Source of the DNA: Toxoplasma gondii ME49
Lineage: Eukaryota > Apicomplexa > Conoidasida > Eucoccidiorida > Sarcocystidae
Assembly: GCF_000006565.2 (NCBI RefSeq)
Contig: NC_031477.1
Span: forward strand, 5,294,183 to 5,358,182
Length of the DNA stretch: 64,000 nt
Direction: 5' to 3'
Numbering within the stretch: position 1 is the stretch's first letter; each line of letters opens with the position of its first letter. Position numbers and translations under genes: made by a program. Below, piece by piece: positions 1 to 11,005 of the stretch. The notes under the pieces are model-generated. The model saw only the letters and a list, made by a program, of their open reading frames with translations. It had not been told where the DNA came from and did not search any database.

Positions 1-1649
1 TTTTTCTAAGTAGATTACCCACTCACAGCTGGCGCGTTCACCGGCGACGAACACCCGCTGTCTGGTGGAGCGTCCAGAGTTCGTTTCACTACCGGAGTTT
101 TATGGCAAGTGTTTCGTCATCACGGACACAAAAATCCCGATTTCTGGGAGATACATTTACACACTCGATACAACTCTGCTCAATGCCCTGAACACCATAG
201 TCATGAAACGCACAGTAGAACTCGGAGCCGGTAAACAAAAACATTCGAGATCTAAATAAGCACTCGAACGCGTCGTGCATACTCTGCAGAAGGCCCATTT
301 CCACCGCAGTGCGTATTTTACAGGGGAAAGTTCCCTTGGAAGTGCGCCTTCCAAATGCACGGATTAAATTTTGTGTGTGTATTTCTGAGGTTAAAACCCT
401 GTTTCTCCAGTGGTTTAGGTGATGCGAATCACGCTCATCTAGAAGTGACGTTCCCAGCTCTAAGCATTTCTTTCTCTGAAACGCACTTCCTTCTATCGCC
501 GTTAGTTGAACATTAAAACTCCAGAAGCCACGTATTTGATGTAGTAATGAAATTTGTATTGCAGAATGATTTTGCGTTTCATAGGATGCATCATCGCAGT
601 TTTACAAATCTTTTTCGTACATTTGAATGGTTCTCGCCTCGCAACACCGCAAGCCTGGTAACGGGGTCCTCCCGACACAGTATCTGCGCGGGTTCCCGCC
701 GTAAGAGTTGCAAGTTTTCTTGCGACACCTTTCGCAGTCTAAAGGCGCTGCTCCTCACCTTTTCTGACAAGAGAACCACAAACAAAAATCTAACGTCGAC
801 CTCGAACCTTGCGGCTGTTCTTGTAGGAAGCAGCACTCGAAGGTTGTTTGCCACTAAAACGGTAAGGAAACGGGAAAGACAACAAATCGGGGCAGAGCAG
901 AACCACGCGGCTCTGGTCATCGTCTCGGTTTATTCGACTTGAGTTATACCATTGTGGGCGCAGAAGATCACTGAATATAACTGTATGCTCCTGAATGCGA
1001 CGGGACACGGTAAACTGTCGTTGTTAGTACGCCGGGTAACGCTTATACCCAGAGACTACGCCCAGAATGTAACCGATGTGGAAAACGCTTAACGTCGTAA
1101 GACAGTGAAGTACGTGACGAGGGGTGTGTTCGAGACGAGTTTACATGCGCCCACCATGATACGTAGTTTCTTCGAAAACTGAAAGGCGGAAGCGTAATTT
1201 CATTCCAGGTAGTCCTGGAAAAGTGCACATCCTAAATTTCCATCTTGCTGCGACTTTTGTAACTAGATGTTGAATGAAAGCAAGTGCACGAAATGCGTCT
1301 AGGGGTACATCTAGATCCAAGAGCGTTCCTGGGATGACAGAACAGGCGACCTGAGAAAAGAAGCCCATCTCCCCGCGCCGCCGTTCCCGTTTTCGCTGAA
1401 CGTGTTTTATCGCTGTACCTGCTTCAAGAACTCGATTTCTGTGGTCGCTGCTCTTGTTTCTCTCCAAACACCAAACGGACAGAAGGACATCCTTCTGTGT
1501 ACTGTTTGTTTCTCAGTGGGTTTTACGGCGGTAACCGCGAGACTCCCGCTGGGGTTCGTAGTTCCGCACAGTTCGTGCGTTCTTTGCCCCCAATCCGATA
1601 TTGACGAAAAGCCGGCCCCTCCTCGCTTCTAATGCAATGAATCAAAACG
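1..1649. other. Non-coding flank upstream of the MYCBP homologue
   Basis: I see no convincing gene here. The open stretches are short, have mixed composition and match no family I know. The right end should contain the promoter and 5' UTR of the gene starting at 1650; the start context AAAACGATGG is favourable. The 3' end of a gene lying to the left of the window could also fall here, but nothing identifies one. Confidence 0.5.
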
Positions 1650-3022
1650 ATGGCGGATCCCGTGGAACTTCAGAAACAGGAATTCAAGAAGTACCTCGAA
1701 GATCAAGGCGTGCTTCAGCAGCTTTCCCGTGTTCTTGTCGGGTTATACGAGGAACCTGATCGGCCTCTGAACGCTCTCGATTATATCAAAAAGTACTTGG
1801 GCGCTCCGACTGGTATGTCGGGGAGCGCAGAGTCTCTCTAGAGATGCTGCGTTGGTAATGCAGGTGCAGTCGAGTGTCCCGTTACAATGAATAGATCACA
1901 TTGCCCCCACTTCTTTGAGGGCAGACTGACGGCGAGAAGGTTGTACCGCCAAACTGTAGAGAACTTGGTCGTCTGTATAGTCAGTAAACTAGGCTCCTCT
2001 GTTCCACTGCTATTGAGACACAACGGCTCCCGCTCTCTCATGTAGACACATCGCAGGGTGGCTATCAAGAACGTGGACGGAGAAAACGACTTTTTGCAGA
2101 GGTTTCTTTTAAAGTTTCTTCGCTGAGGAAAAGAACTGCGTACAGTGTAGCGAAAACAGTCGGACACAACCAGGGAAGAACGGTGGAAAGACTCGAGGAT
2201 TCAAACAGGTCTTATGGGAAAAAGGAAATCGGGGGACCCGGCAAGTTACACGCACGTAGATGAGGGGAACAAAGAGACGAACACACGGACGAAACCGGCA
2301 CACAGACTTTAGATATCGACGCTCTTTCTGGAGCCCAGAATATCAACTGACTGTGGCGACTTAGACGCCGTGGAAACTGTCTAGAACGACCGCAGAATGG
2401 GAGAAAGCTCTTTATCATCTGAGCAGCGCAAGTTTTTCACACCGCGTCTGTAGGGGACAACGCACTGCGGAAGCGTTTGCTGTGTTAAGAAGCTCATAAC
2501 GTGAAGGAACCTAGAAACAACCACAAAGAATGGAAAGAAACATCTGGAGAGGCGGACAGATCCCTTTTTCCAGATTCGTTTCCCGTCATTGTCCACTCAC
2601 TCTCGGGCAAGAGAGAGACATTGAAAAGGAGTTCACCTTTTTCCGCAAGTTGAGTTTTAGCCGGTGTTGTCATTCGATCTGCGAGGACTAAAGCGCCACA
2701 GAACTAGACAGGCCAAATCGGTCCTGCACCGTGACGCCTTTAGGCAGCTTTTTCTGGGGTCAGGAAATTCGCAGCAAACAGTGATGCGGATTCGCCTACG
2801 GGGCTTAGCATCCTCCGGGAATTTTGACGGAGTTGCTAGCTCTGTGGAGCCTTGTGCAGACGAGCTCACGCAATTCCTTTTCTCCTTTTTCTTTCAGGAG
2901 CAGACATCGACGCTCTGCGTTCCGAGGTCGACAGTCTGAAAAAAGAAAATGCAGGTCTCAAAGCCCGGGTGGAGCAACTCCAACAAGAGGTCGACACTCT
3001 CCGACAAGATCTCGAAGCCTGA
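1650..3022 (+). CDS. MYCBP: MYCBP (AMY-1) family small coiled-coil protein, 2 exons
   Basis: Exons are 1650-1812 and 2898-3022, with donor GTATGT and acceptor CTTTCAG; a Gly codon is split across the junction. The product is 95 residues, close to the human protein (about 103). Residues 10-52 carry the family signature: FKKYLEDQGVLQQLSRVLV, then LYEEPDRPLNALDYIKKYLG. Residues 55-95 form a leucine/valine heptad coiled coil ending the protein. Known of the family: AMY-1 binds c-Myc and A-kinase anchoring proteins in animals, and the algal orthologue FAP174 sits in the flagellar central apparatus. Apicomplexa lack c-Myc, so a role in an AKAP-like scaffold or in the microgamete axoneme is the better inference. 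Without the splice, exon 1 runs only to a stop at 1839-1841 and loses the coiled coil. Confidence 0.93.
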
Positions 3023-4164
3023 GAAAGCGCCTCTGGAGACAGACGAAATTCATGAAACGCTTCACTCTACACGCTGCCTGCCCGTAACTCTGTCTCGTTC
3101 TGCCTGAGACCGTGTGTCGAGCTTTCTTTCTGCACAACTCTTGACGTGTATGTGGCGTATTTCTGCTTGCGAACATGAAGTTTGCCTGTTTCCGCGCTGC
3201 GGAGAGAAGTCGTCGGCTCTGCCTTGTGCCCCTGGCGAGGGTCGACGCTCCGGAGTTCTCTGTCTGGCTTTTTTTTTCAAAACTGAGAATGAATTTCTTG
3301 CAACCGTCTATGCTTGACGCTCCGGTGTCCTTCACCAGCTCCACACGACAGTGACAACCGCCCACAAACCAGTTCTTCACAGCCGAGAAGAGAAAACAAG
3401 GAAACGCAGGGTCCTAGGAAATGGGAGAGATTGCGTTCGGTCTTGGTAAGCGACTTTCGAATCGAGAACATGACGCTCATTTGAAAGAAAGGGGAACTGC
3501 ACGTTCGACACGCATCGACCGCCAGTTCGTGGTAGCTCTGGTCGAACGTGAGCAGTTCTGTTTGTCGAGAGAGAACTGTTGCCAGTACGTCAACTCGTGA
3601 TTCCTTCCCCCTCTCGAGGCGGCTTTTTTCTCGCGTTCAGAGCAGGGGCGAAACGGCGAGAAAGGAGTAGGAGAAGAGAGAAAACGGAGAGAGAAAAGAG
3701 AGGAAAACGAGCAGGAGAAGGGAAAGAACAGACAGGCAGAGGAGCAAAAAGAGAAGAGAACGAACGATAAAGGAAGGGCGAACTGGAGACAGAAGGGGAG
3801 AGTGCGGTAGAAGGGCAAGGAGAGGCAGGAGGAGAGAGGCGAAGAGAGCGTTGACGAAAGTGGAAGGAAATAAGACAATTCGAACTTTTTCGTTTCCCAC
3901 TCTACGAAAAAGGAGGGATACGGTGAGAAAGCTGCCGGATTTCTCAATGACTTCCGTGTTAGGCAAACGACTCCTATAGAGCACTTCTTCGCGTTTCTAT
4001 TTCCTCCACATTTCGTCACGCTTGACCCTATCCAATGAACTGGGTTTCCCCATATTCAACGATTAGATCTACTCACTTTCACCTTGCTTTCCTTCTTTTC
4101 ACTCTCATTTGCTCGGCAACATCCGACCGCATTGGAAAAACATAGACCCACAAACACACATGTT

Positions 4165-4199
<35 letters not shown>

Positions 4200-4842
4200 T
4201 TAAACAAGAGAAGCAACTCTCCGATGACTTCCTTTCTAAAAATATCTATCTATCTGCGCCTATCTATTTCTCTATTCACATCTATCTACCAATCCGTGTA
4301 CCTATCTATGTCTCTCTCTCTGCATGTATATATATATATATATGCCTATGTATATTGGGCTGTTCTTAGAAGAACTCCACATGTAAGGTACTTCTCGTTT
4401 CGGTGCATGCGCTTCGGTCGAGACACAGATAGGACAGAGAATCCGAGGACGGCAGAGAAGGACAGACAAGGAAGATGAACAAGAGAAGGCTTTCACGTGG
4501 AGGCATTCTGACGAAAAATTCGGAACTGGAAAAATAGGGTAACTCAGAAGTGAGCACAAACCTGCTTGGAAAACCGCAGACACGAACAAGACGCCGAAGT
4601 GGCTTAAACTCAACAGTCACATCGACTTTCTTCTTCGACACGAGAAAGTGACTAGCAAGCTGCATTTTCCTCTTCGTTTTTACTTTCTTCCTCCTCTCTC
4701 CCTTCTACAAATGCCTTTCTCTGTCCCTCTCTCTCTGTCTCTGTGTCTACCTCTCTCGATACACGTTCCCGCCGGTGTTGAACTCATCCTGTTCCTACAC
4801 TTCAGCGCAGCGTATATTCTTTGGCTTCCTGACACAGCTCTT
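3023..4842. other. Convergent 3' spacer between MYCBP and the P-loop gene
   Basis: No gene is supported here. It should hold the 3' UTRs of two convergent genes. Visible content is a purine-rich stretch at about 3650-3850, a (TA)n microsatellite at 4168-4198, and CTAT-rich degenerate repeats at about 4245-4345. Confidence 0.6.
4168..4198. repeat. (TA)n microsatellite in convergent spacer
   Basis: Uninterrupted alternating TA over about 31 bp, followed by imperfect CTAT/CTGT-rich sequence. Confidence 0.95.
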
Positions 4843-7800
4843 CTATCCCCCTTTCCGCTCTCTTGCTTCGCTGTATCCTTCGATCGGTTGACAACCGCAA
4901 GAGTAAACTCGCAGACCTTCTTTCTCCCACAGTTCACGCAGCAACAGTGTTAGACACTCTCCTCTCTCTCCTTCTCCTTTTCCTCTCTTTTCTGCGTCTC
5001 CTTTCTTTCTTTCTCCTCCCCTGTCTCCTTCTCCGTTCTCTCTTCCTCCATCGTCTGCTGCTCCGTTCTCTTCTCTCCTTCTTTCCTGCCGTTCGTGACA
5101 GTTGTCTTCCTTGACCTTCCGAGAGTCTTCGTTTGCGCTGCTCTCCGTCGCTGCGTCTCCGCCGTGGTTGTTGCCGCTTCGCGCAAATCTGCAGGAAAGA
5201 CGAGAACTCCTCTTTCCGCCACTCTCCCTGCTTCGTTCCGTTCCTTGCACCATTTCTTTCAACAGCGCATCCAGTCCGTGGATCCACGTGGAGGGTCTTT
5301 CTCGGTCTCCTCTCGGTATCCCTTCCTCGCTTCTCTCTCTTGCCTCTCGCGCTTGCGGAGACGACAGGAAAAACACAACTTTCTTCCAGCCCCCGTCCGC
5401 CTCCACACACGGCCTCCACCGCTCGACTGTCCACGATACTGACTTCCCTTCTCTTTCTTTTCTTTCTTTTCTTTCTTCTCTTTCTTCTTCTACTCCTTGT
5501 TCTTCCTTCGTTTCCGCTTCGCTTGCCTGGTGGTCAGTTTCTCCGACCTCTCGTTCGTTTGTACCGTGAAAGCTCCCGAGAAGCGCGAGATCCCCTACAA
5601 GCTGCATGAGGATGTGTGCTTCATCGCAAATGCTGTGCACAAGAGAAGAAATGACTCTGCCTCTTTCTTCTCCCTTCACTCCTTTCTCTTCCTCTCCTTT
5701 CTCCTTTTCTTCTCCCTGCTTTTCCTTTTCTGTCTCTGCGTTCCCCTCTCTTTCTCTGCTTCGAACGCCAGAGCGACGTTCCTGAGTAAGGCCTTTGCCT
5801 GTGTCCAGTTGCTGAAGAAGTTCTGTTTTTTTCTCTTCACTTCGTTTTTCAAACAAAGAGGAAAGACGCGAGCCAAGCTGACGAATTTGCTTCTGCACAG
5901 CAGCTCCGACAGCGCGCCTGATCAAAGCATCGTCTCCATTCCAGTGCAGCATTTCCGGTAATTCTTTCGTCTTCTTTTCCCCAAGCTCTCCACCCTCTGT
6001 CCTTTCTTCCTTTTCACATTTTTCTTCTGTGTCACTTCGTTCTTTCGTTCCTTCCCCTCGATCCATCTCCCCCTTTGCTTCTTCCTCTGCTCCTTCTCTG
6101 CTTGTGTCGGGTCCTCGTGCTTCGTCACGGCTTTCCTGTCCCTGTCTCGTTTCCAGAAGGTCTCTCCCGCCGTCCTTTTCGTCTCGCTTCCCGTGTCTTT
6201 CTCTCCCTGCAGACCGCGGTGTTTTCTCCGTTTTTCTAAGTCTTTCATCTTTTCTGCTTCCTGACTCTTGCCTTGTCGCTGTTCCCTGTCTTCCAGAGCC
6301 AAGCGAAGCAGCCTCTCCCCATCCCGTCCAAAAGCGCGGAGGCAGAGGACCGCAGCGAGCGTTGCGTCGGAGACGAGCGAGAAGAAGACGAAAGAAATCC
6401 GAGTGGAAGGGCATCCGAATAGCCAAGAACGACCCTTCAGACAGAGGCGTACACGAAGAAGAAGAGGAAGACGAACCTAGCGAGAAAGACAGTGTGCGCC
6501 GCAGAGGCACAACCAGCAAGGACCGCATTCTCCTTTTCCTCTCCTTAGGATCTCCAGTGCAGGCCACAATTGCTTGTCCTGGCTCCCCTCTTCCTCCCTC
6601 TCCTGCTTCTCTCTCTTCTCTCTCTTCTTCTCTCTCCGCTTCTGCTGCCCACCGCAGCTCGAGAGCAACGGGAGGGAAAGGTTCCGACAGAGGGGAGAAC
6701 GGCGAGGCAGCGGAGATTCCGACGAGGCCCCGTGCAAGAAGAGGAAAAGCGTTTAAAACTGTTCGGGGGGGAAGGAAGTCTTCTTCTCCTTCTTCGCTTG
6801 CTTTCTCACATCTCGAGCCGTGGTAGTCGTGGTCCTCTTCTAGAGCCTCCGCGACGTCGACCCCCGAGATCCATAAATCCACCACAGAGTGGGGGAGAGA
6901 AGAAGAGGGAGAAGAAAGAGAAGTCGGTGTTGAGTAAGGTCTAGCTCCTCTTCTCAGTTGTTCAGCTACTCGGAGAAAAGCGAGGAGCGTCAGCCTCCCC
7001 AGCTCGCCAGTCAACGCAGGACCAGTCAACGCAGTAGCTCGACAGGCGTCCTGACGGAGCCCTGCGTCCTCTCTGTCTCCCTCTCTCCCTTCCTGTTCAT
7101 CTCTACCTCCCTCTTCATCACCTCTCTTGTCCTCTCCGTTTTTGCTTTCCGCGTCTTTTTCTTCCCCTTCCTCGGGTCTTGGGTCTGCTGCCGTTCCTTC
7201 GTTCTCTCCCGCGCCTCCCCTTTCTCCCTTTGACGGAGACAGAGCAGACGGAGGGAGTCCTGGCAATTGCTGCCTCTTGCCGACTTGACGCGAAAACACA
7301 GAGGAAGCTGTTTCCTGACAAAAGCACTGAAGAAGACACACGAGAAATCTCACCAGACTCGCCACAGAAAAGGGAGGATGGACCGACGACGCAGCAGATC
7401 CAGAAACAGTAGAGACAGGAGCTAAAGAAGAATAGGAAGAAGGAGGAGACAAAGGAGGAGAAGGTAGAGGAGAAGGAAGAGAAGGAGAAGAGAGACAGGG
7501 TGTCTGTTCTTCTGTGAGAAGTCGAAGAGGGAAGACTCCACGCAGGTGGAAACGCGATACACAGGTGAGAGAATAGTTGCATGAGCACCTTTGCATGCGC
7601 CGACGGGTGGAGAGAGACGGACGATCGTTCAGCTGTCGACGAAACCAAAGGAAGGAGAAGAACGCGGAAAGAAAGAGAAAGACCGGGTGGTGATACAGAC
7701 GCTGTTCCTCTTCTTTTCTCGCGCGAACCCACACCTCTCCGGTTGTCTCGTCTTCTTCAAATGGCCTCCACGACTCTTCTTCTTTCCTCCTTGCTTCTTC

Positions 7801-10089
7801 TTCTCTTCGTCTTCGCGCTGCGTCCCCTTCACCGTTGTCTCCGCCGTGCATTGAAGCTTCTCCACCTTCCAGCCAAGAGATGCCCTTCCGTTTTACGCTC
7901 TCCACGATCCTCTCGAATTCCGCATACAACTCATCATCATCATCTTCTTCTTCTCGTCCTTCTCGTTCTTCTCGTCCTCCTTTCCTTTCTGCTTCGCTGT
8001 CTCCTTCATTTCGACGCCCACTGGCGGAGCCTTCTGGCGCGCGAGAGACGCAGCGCACGGCCTTCAGTGCCCTCCGGAAATTCTCGCGGAACCACGGCGA
8101 AGAAGAAGAGAGAGAAGAACAAGAAGGCGAGGAAGAACAAGAAGGCGAGGAAGCATGAGAGGAAGAAGGAAGGGGAGACGCACGACGAGGTGGGACACTG
8201 TTCCGGTCGCTAGAGTCTGGCAGCCGACTGCATGCGAAGACGAGGCCTTGACGAGGAACAGAGGCCGACGGCGAAGAGAGAAACGAATCCTCTCGCGAGA
8301 GACTCTGAACAGTCGCCAGAGCATGCAGCTTCCGCAGCAGCGACGCGAATCCCTCGACACTCAACAGCCCAAAGGAAGAAAGGGAAGAACGAGAACAGGA
8401 AGAGAAACAAGAATCGGCACCGTGACGAGCTTGAGACGAAGGCCGAGAAGACGGCAGGCTGCTTTTTCCGGTCGTTTCTCCAGACGTTTTGCCGGCTGCG
8501 TCGTCCCTGTCTCTTGAAGCCTCTGTGCTCGGCGGACCTGCTTCATGTCCCTCCTCTTTCTTTCGTGAATCGAGCCGAGGAAACAAACACCGGCAATTGA
8601 CAAAGTAGACAATCTGCTCGGCATCTCCAACCAGCTCCGCGGATCTACGCAGCAGTCGAAGAAGCTCTTGCGCATTGCGGTCTTCTTCGTCTCCGTTTTC
8701 TCCCCTCTGTTCTCCTTCCTTTTCCTCCTTTTCTTCCTTTTCTTCCTTTTCTTCCTTTTCTTCCTTGTCCTCCCTTTCCCCCGTCTCTTCGTCTGCTCGT
8801 TCTCGTTCTTTCGTCGCTGACAGGCGGAGCAGGCGGTGGTCTCCGAAGAGCCCCTCTGCCGCGTTGTTGAAGACTCTTTTGAAAAACGTTTTTTCTTCTC
8901 TCAGCAGCTGTCTAGCGGCGTCGAGTGCTGGCTCTTCGTCGTCCCTTGATGTCGGAGGGAGCTCCGCGTCTTCTGAGCTCCGGAGAGCCGCAAAAAAGTG
9001 AAGCAGGCGATCCAAGTGGTCTCCTCCTAGCTCCAGCAGATGCAGCGCGACGTATCGCGTCGACGCCGAGAAGAGCAGAGACCCGGAAGAAGAAGGCGAA
9101 GGAGAAATCGAAGAGGGAGACGGGGAGGAAACAGTGAATGGAACTGAAAACTCGGAGCAGAAGAACAGGAAGTCCTCCAAAGTGAAGAGAACGAGAGCAC
9201 GCGCGACGTCGCTGTCCAAGAAAGGCTGTTCATCTCGACAAACAGACAACAAAGCAGAGGCGGGAGGCTCGAGCGAAGAGGAAGATAAAGGCGGCGAAGA
9301 TGAAGAAGACGGAGAAGAAGAACTGAAGGGATCAGGTTGAGTGCAGTTGTTCTGCGATGGTTTTCTCTCCTCAGGAAGCACATCGCTGCGTCGGCTGTCT
9401 TCGTTCGCGGTCTCTTGTTTCCTTCGCGGCTGTCCTTTTTCTTGGAAGTCCTGTTCTCTCAGGAAAATGAGACGCGCGTTCGAAAAGGAAGCTTGAAGGA
9501 AGGGGAGGAAAGACGTGAGCTGGAGGAAGCGAGCGCCGAGACGGTCTCGGCAAAACGCATGCAGAAAAGTGCTCTTCCCTGCATTTTGGTCGCCCACAAT
9601 CAACAAACTCACCATCGCTGTCTCCCCGCAGTGGTCCACCAAATGCGAAGACCTCGCTGATCTCTCGCTCCACTCCCCTCTCTCTTCTTCTCCATCTTCT
9701 CCTTCTTCTTCTCTCTGTTCTCCTTCTTCTTGTTCTCCGGCGTCTGCCTCCACCTGTGTGCCTTTCCTGCAGCTCTTGCCTCTCGCTGTCCTCTCCAGAT
9801 GTCTGTGGTGCGAGGAAGAGACAGTCGTTCGAAGAGGACTGTAAAAGAGCGACCCCTGGGGCAGGCGGCGACAGGAGAGGTCGAAGGCAGAAGGAAGGAA
9901 AACAGAGTCGTCGATTTCTTCGTGCCGCCGGTCCAAGTGTCTGTACACCGCGCGCTGCTCTAGGCCGAAGGCTGTTTCTCGAATCTCCAATCCTTCCTCA
10001 GCTGTCTCTGCGTCTCCATCGCGCATTTCGCGTCTTTTCTCTCCTCTTTTCCACATCCCCTCTTCGTCCTCGCTTCCGTCCAAACACAT
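4843..10089 (-). CDS. Giant P-loop NTPase-like protein of unknown function, intronless
   Basis: One uninterrupted frame of 1748 codons begins with an ATG at 10089. Residues 160-174 read VSLLIVGDQNAGKST: a beta strand followed by a perfect Walker A / G1 motif (G166-x4-GKS) at about 9568-9594. About 160 residues later the segment ALHLLELGGDHLDRLL could be the Walker B / switch II strand, and IVYFVNCR follows as another possible core strand. The remainder is dominated by inserts rich in Glu, Lys, Arg and Ser, including a 9-bp repeat near 8715-8770. A Cys-containing C-terminus (VYSCGCQPIEGY) lies near the stop. The P-loop suggests GTP or ATP binding. No G4 (NKxD) motif is clear, so I do not assign a GTPase family. 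The true start could be a downstream ATG (e.g. the Met just before VSLLIVG), and small unrecognised introns in the low-complexity parts are possible. It is convergent with MYCBP and divergent from SYF1. Confidence 0.75.
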   Translation of the reverse strand: MCLDGSEDEEGMWKRGEKRREMRDGDAETAEEGLEIRETAFGLEQRAVYRHLDRRHEEIDDSVFLPSAFDLSCRRLPQGSLFYSPLRTTVSSSHHRHLERTARGKSCRKGTQVEADAGEQEEGEQREEEGEDGEEERGEWSERSARSSHLVDHCGETAMVSLLIVGDQNAGKSTFLHAFCRDRLGARFLQLTSFLPFLQASFSNARLIFLREQDFQEKGQPRRKQETANEDSRRSDVLPEERKPSQNNCTQPDPFSSSSPSSSSSPPLSSSSLEPPASALLSVCRDEQPFLDSDVARALVLFTLEDFLFFCSEFSVPFTVSSPSPSSISPSPSSSGSLLFSASTRYVALHLLELGGDHLDRLLHFFAALRSSEDAELPPTSRDDEEPALDAARQLLREEKTFFKRVFNNAAEGLFGDHRLLRLSATKERERADEETGEREDKEEKEEKEEKEEKEEKEGEQRGENGDEEDRNAQELLRLLRRSAELVGDAEQIVYFVNCRCLFPRLDSRKKEEGHEAGPPSTEASRDRDDAAGKTSGETTGKSSLPSSRPSSQARHGADSCFSSCSRSSLSSFGLLSVEGFASLLRKLHALATVQSLSREDSFLSSPSASVPRQGLVFACSRLPDSSDRNSVPPRRASPLPSSSHASSPSCSSSPSCSSLSSSSPWFRENFRRALKAVRCVSRAPEGSASGRRNEGDSEAERKGGREEREGREEEDDDDELYAEFERIVESVKRKGISWLEGGEASMHGGDNGEGDAARRRREEEARRKEEESWRPFEEDETTGEVWVRARKEEEQRLYHHPVFLFLSAFFSFLWFRRQLNDRPSLSTRRRMQRCSCNYSLTCVSRFHLRGVFPLRLLTEEQTPCLSSPSLPSPLPSPPLSPPSSYSSLAPVSTVSGSAASSVHPPFSVASLVRFLVCLLQCFCQETASSVFSRQVGKRQQLPGLPPSALSPSKGERGGAGENEGTAADPRPEEGEEKDAESKNGEDKRGDEEGGRDEQEGREGDREDAGLRQDACRATALTGPALTGELGRLTLLAFLRVAEQLRRGARPYSTPTSLSSPSSSLPHSVVDLWISGVDVAEALEEDHDYHGSRCEKASEEGEEDFLPPRTVLNAFPLLARGLVGISAASPFSPLSEPFPPVALELRWAAEAEREEEREEREAGEGGRGEPGQAIVACTGDPKERKRRMRSLLVVPLRRTLSFSLGSSSSSSSCTPLSEGSFLAIRMPFHSDFFRLLLARLRRNARCGPLPPRFWTGWGEAASLGSGRQGTATRQESGSRKDERLRKTEKTPRSAGRERHGKRDEKDGGRDLLETRQGQESRDEARGPDTSREGAEEEAKGEMDRGEGTKERSDTEEKCEKEERTEGGELGEKKTKELPEMLHWNGDDALIRRAVGAAVQKQIRQLGSRLSSLFEKRSEEKKTELLQQLDTGKGLTQERRSGVRSREREGNAETEKEKQGEEKEKGEEEKGVKGEERGRVISSLVHSICDEAHILMQLVGDLALLGSFHGTNEREVGETDHQASEAETKEEQGVEEEREERKERKEREGKSVSWTVERWRPCVEADGGWKKVVFFLSSPQAREARERSEEGIPRGDRERPSTWIHGLDALLKEMVQGTERSRESGGKRSSRLSCRFARSGNNHGGDAATESSANEDSRKVKEDNCHERQERRREENGAADDGGRENGEGDRGGERKKGDAEKRGKGEGERGECLTLLLRELWEKEGLRVYSCGCQPIEGYSEARERKGG
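8715..8770 (-). repeat. Coding 9-bp tandem repeat (Lys/Glu)
   Basis: The unit TTCCTTTTC (plus strand) repeats about five times and encodes an EKE/EEK low-complexity tract in the P-loop protein. Confidence 0.85.
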
Positions 10090-10167
10090 AGTGTATATAT
10101 ATATATATATTTATTTATTTATGTATGTAAATGTATACACATATACATATATACATATGTATAATTA

Positions 10168-10226
10168 TGGATAAATGTGGAAAATTATGGATAAATACAT
10201 ATAAATATGGATAAATCTGGATAAAT
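10168..10226 (+). repeat. Four copies of TGGATAAAT
   Basis: TGGATAAAT occurs at 10168-10176, 10188-10196, 10208-10216 and 10218-10226, the first three spaced by exactly 20 bp, within A/T-rich DNA just upstream of the minus-strand gene. Confidence 0.85.
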
Positions 10227-10631
10227 TGTGCATAACGATGCAGGCAACAAAAGCATGTATGGCGTTATGTCTGTCTGTCGATTCACTACGTATCTGTTGA
10301 CACCGTCTTGTGTAGGTCATTTTGTCGATTGACCGATACACCTCCGCACAAGTGCGCATTTTCACATAGAAAGTATCCACAAGTCTCCATAGTGTGTATC
10401 CTGTTTTGACTGTATATGCATGTATGTCTTTCTACGACCCAGAAAGAGCAGGTTGAGGAGAGACAGGAGCTTGTCGTGTGAGAGGTACGGCCATGGCAAG
10501 CAAGCAGAAGGCAGAAAAGACGGAGGACAGAACGTCTCAGAAGAAAGAGAGCTGAATGCGCGGTGAACGGAAGAACAGAGGAAGACTGTATCTTTCTGAA
10601 ACACAGGACTTTTTCCACTTTTCTCGCATCT

Positions 10632-10660
10632 GCGCGAGGGCGCGCGAGGCCGCGCGAGGG
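10632..10660 (+). repeat. GC-rich triplicated element (GCGCGAGG core)
   Basis: GCGCGAGGG, CGCGCGAGGC and CGCGCGAGGG follow each other with a 10-bp period, making a local CpG cluster in the middle of the divergent spacer. Confidence 0.8.
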
Positions 10661-10937
10661 CGGCGGACACAAGCGCGCATGCCTTGTCGAGAAAAAACGA
10701 ACCCGATACGAATGCAGCTCTTTTTGGAGAAAAGATTTACTTTCTCTTTCTGCTGCTCTTCTAGCGAGAAGCAGCAATGCGATGAGGGGGAGACGAGACA
10801 TGTCGGAGGTCGACGGAAGAAAATTGGCGAAAGCGATTTCTTCTTCGACGGTGTCGGACTGCTTTCCCTCCTCATCTCTGGAGGACCACAAACTGACGAG
10901 TGGGGGATTTAGTAGGAACTTGTGAATTTTTCTCCCT

Positions 10938-11005
10938 TTTAAAACAAAACTCTCTCCTTTTTCTTCATAAGGTTTAAAACAAACCTCTCGCCTTTTTCTT
11001 CGGAA
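10938..11005 (+). repeat. 33-bp imperfect tandem duplication
   Basis: The segments 10938-10970 and 10973-11005 share TTTAAAACAAA, then CTCTC-CCTTTTTCTTC with few mismatches. They lie about 600 bp upstream of the SYF1 start. Confidence 0.85.

Noticed and set aside
547..942. 131-codon ATG frame upstream of MYCBP
   Set aside because: Ser/Thr/Arg-rich with no domain, signal peptide or splice partner, and similar open stretches exist on the opposite strand. Most likely chance.
6029..6826. 265-codon plus-strand frame inside the P-loop gene
   Set aside because: It is the complement of Glu/Lys/Ser-rich coding sequence, which leaves the antisense strand open without selection.
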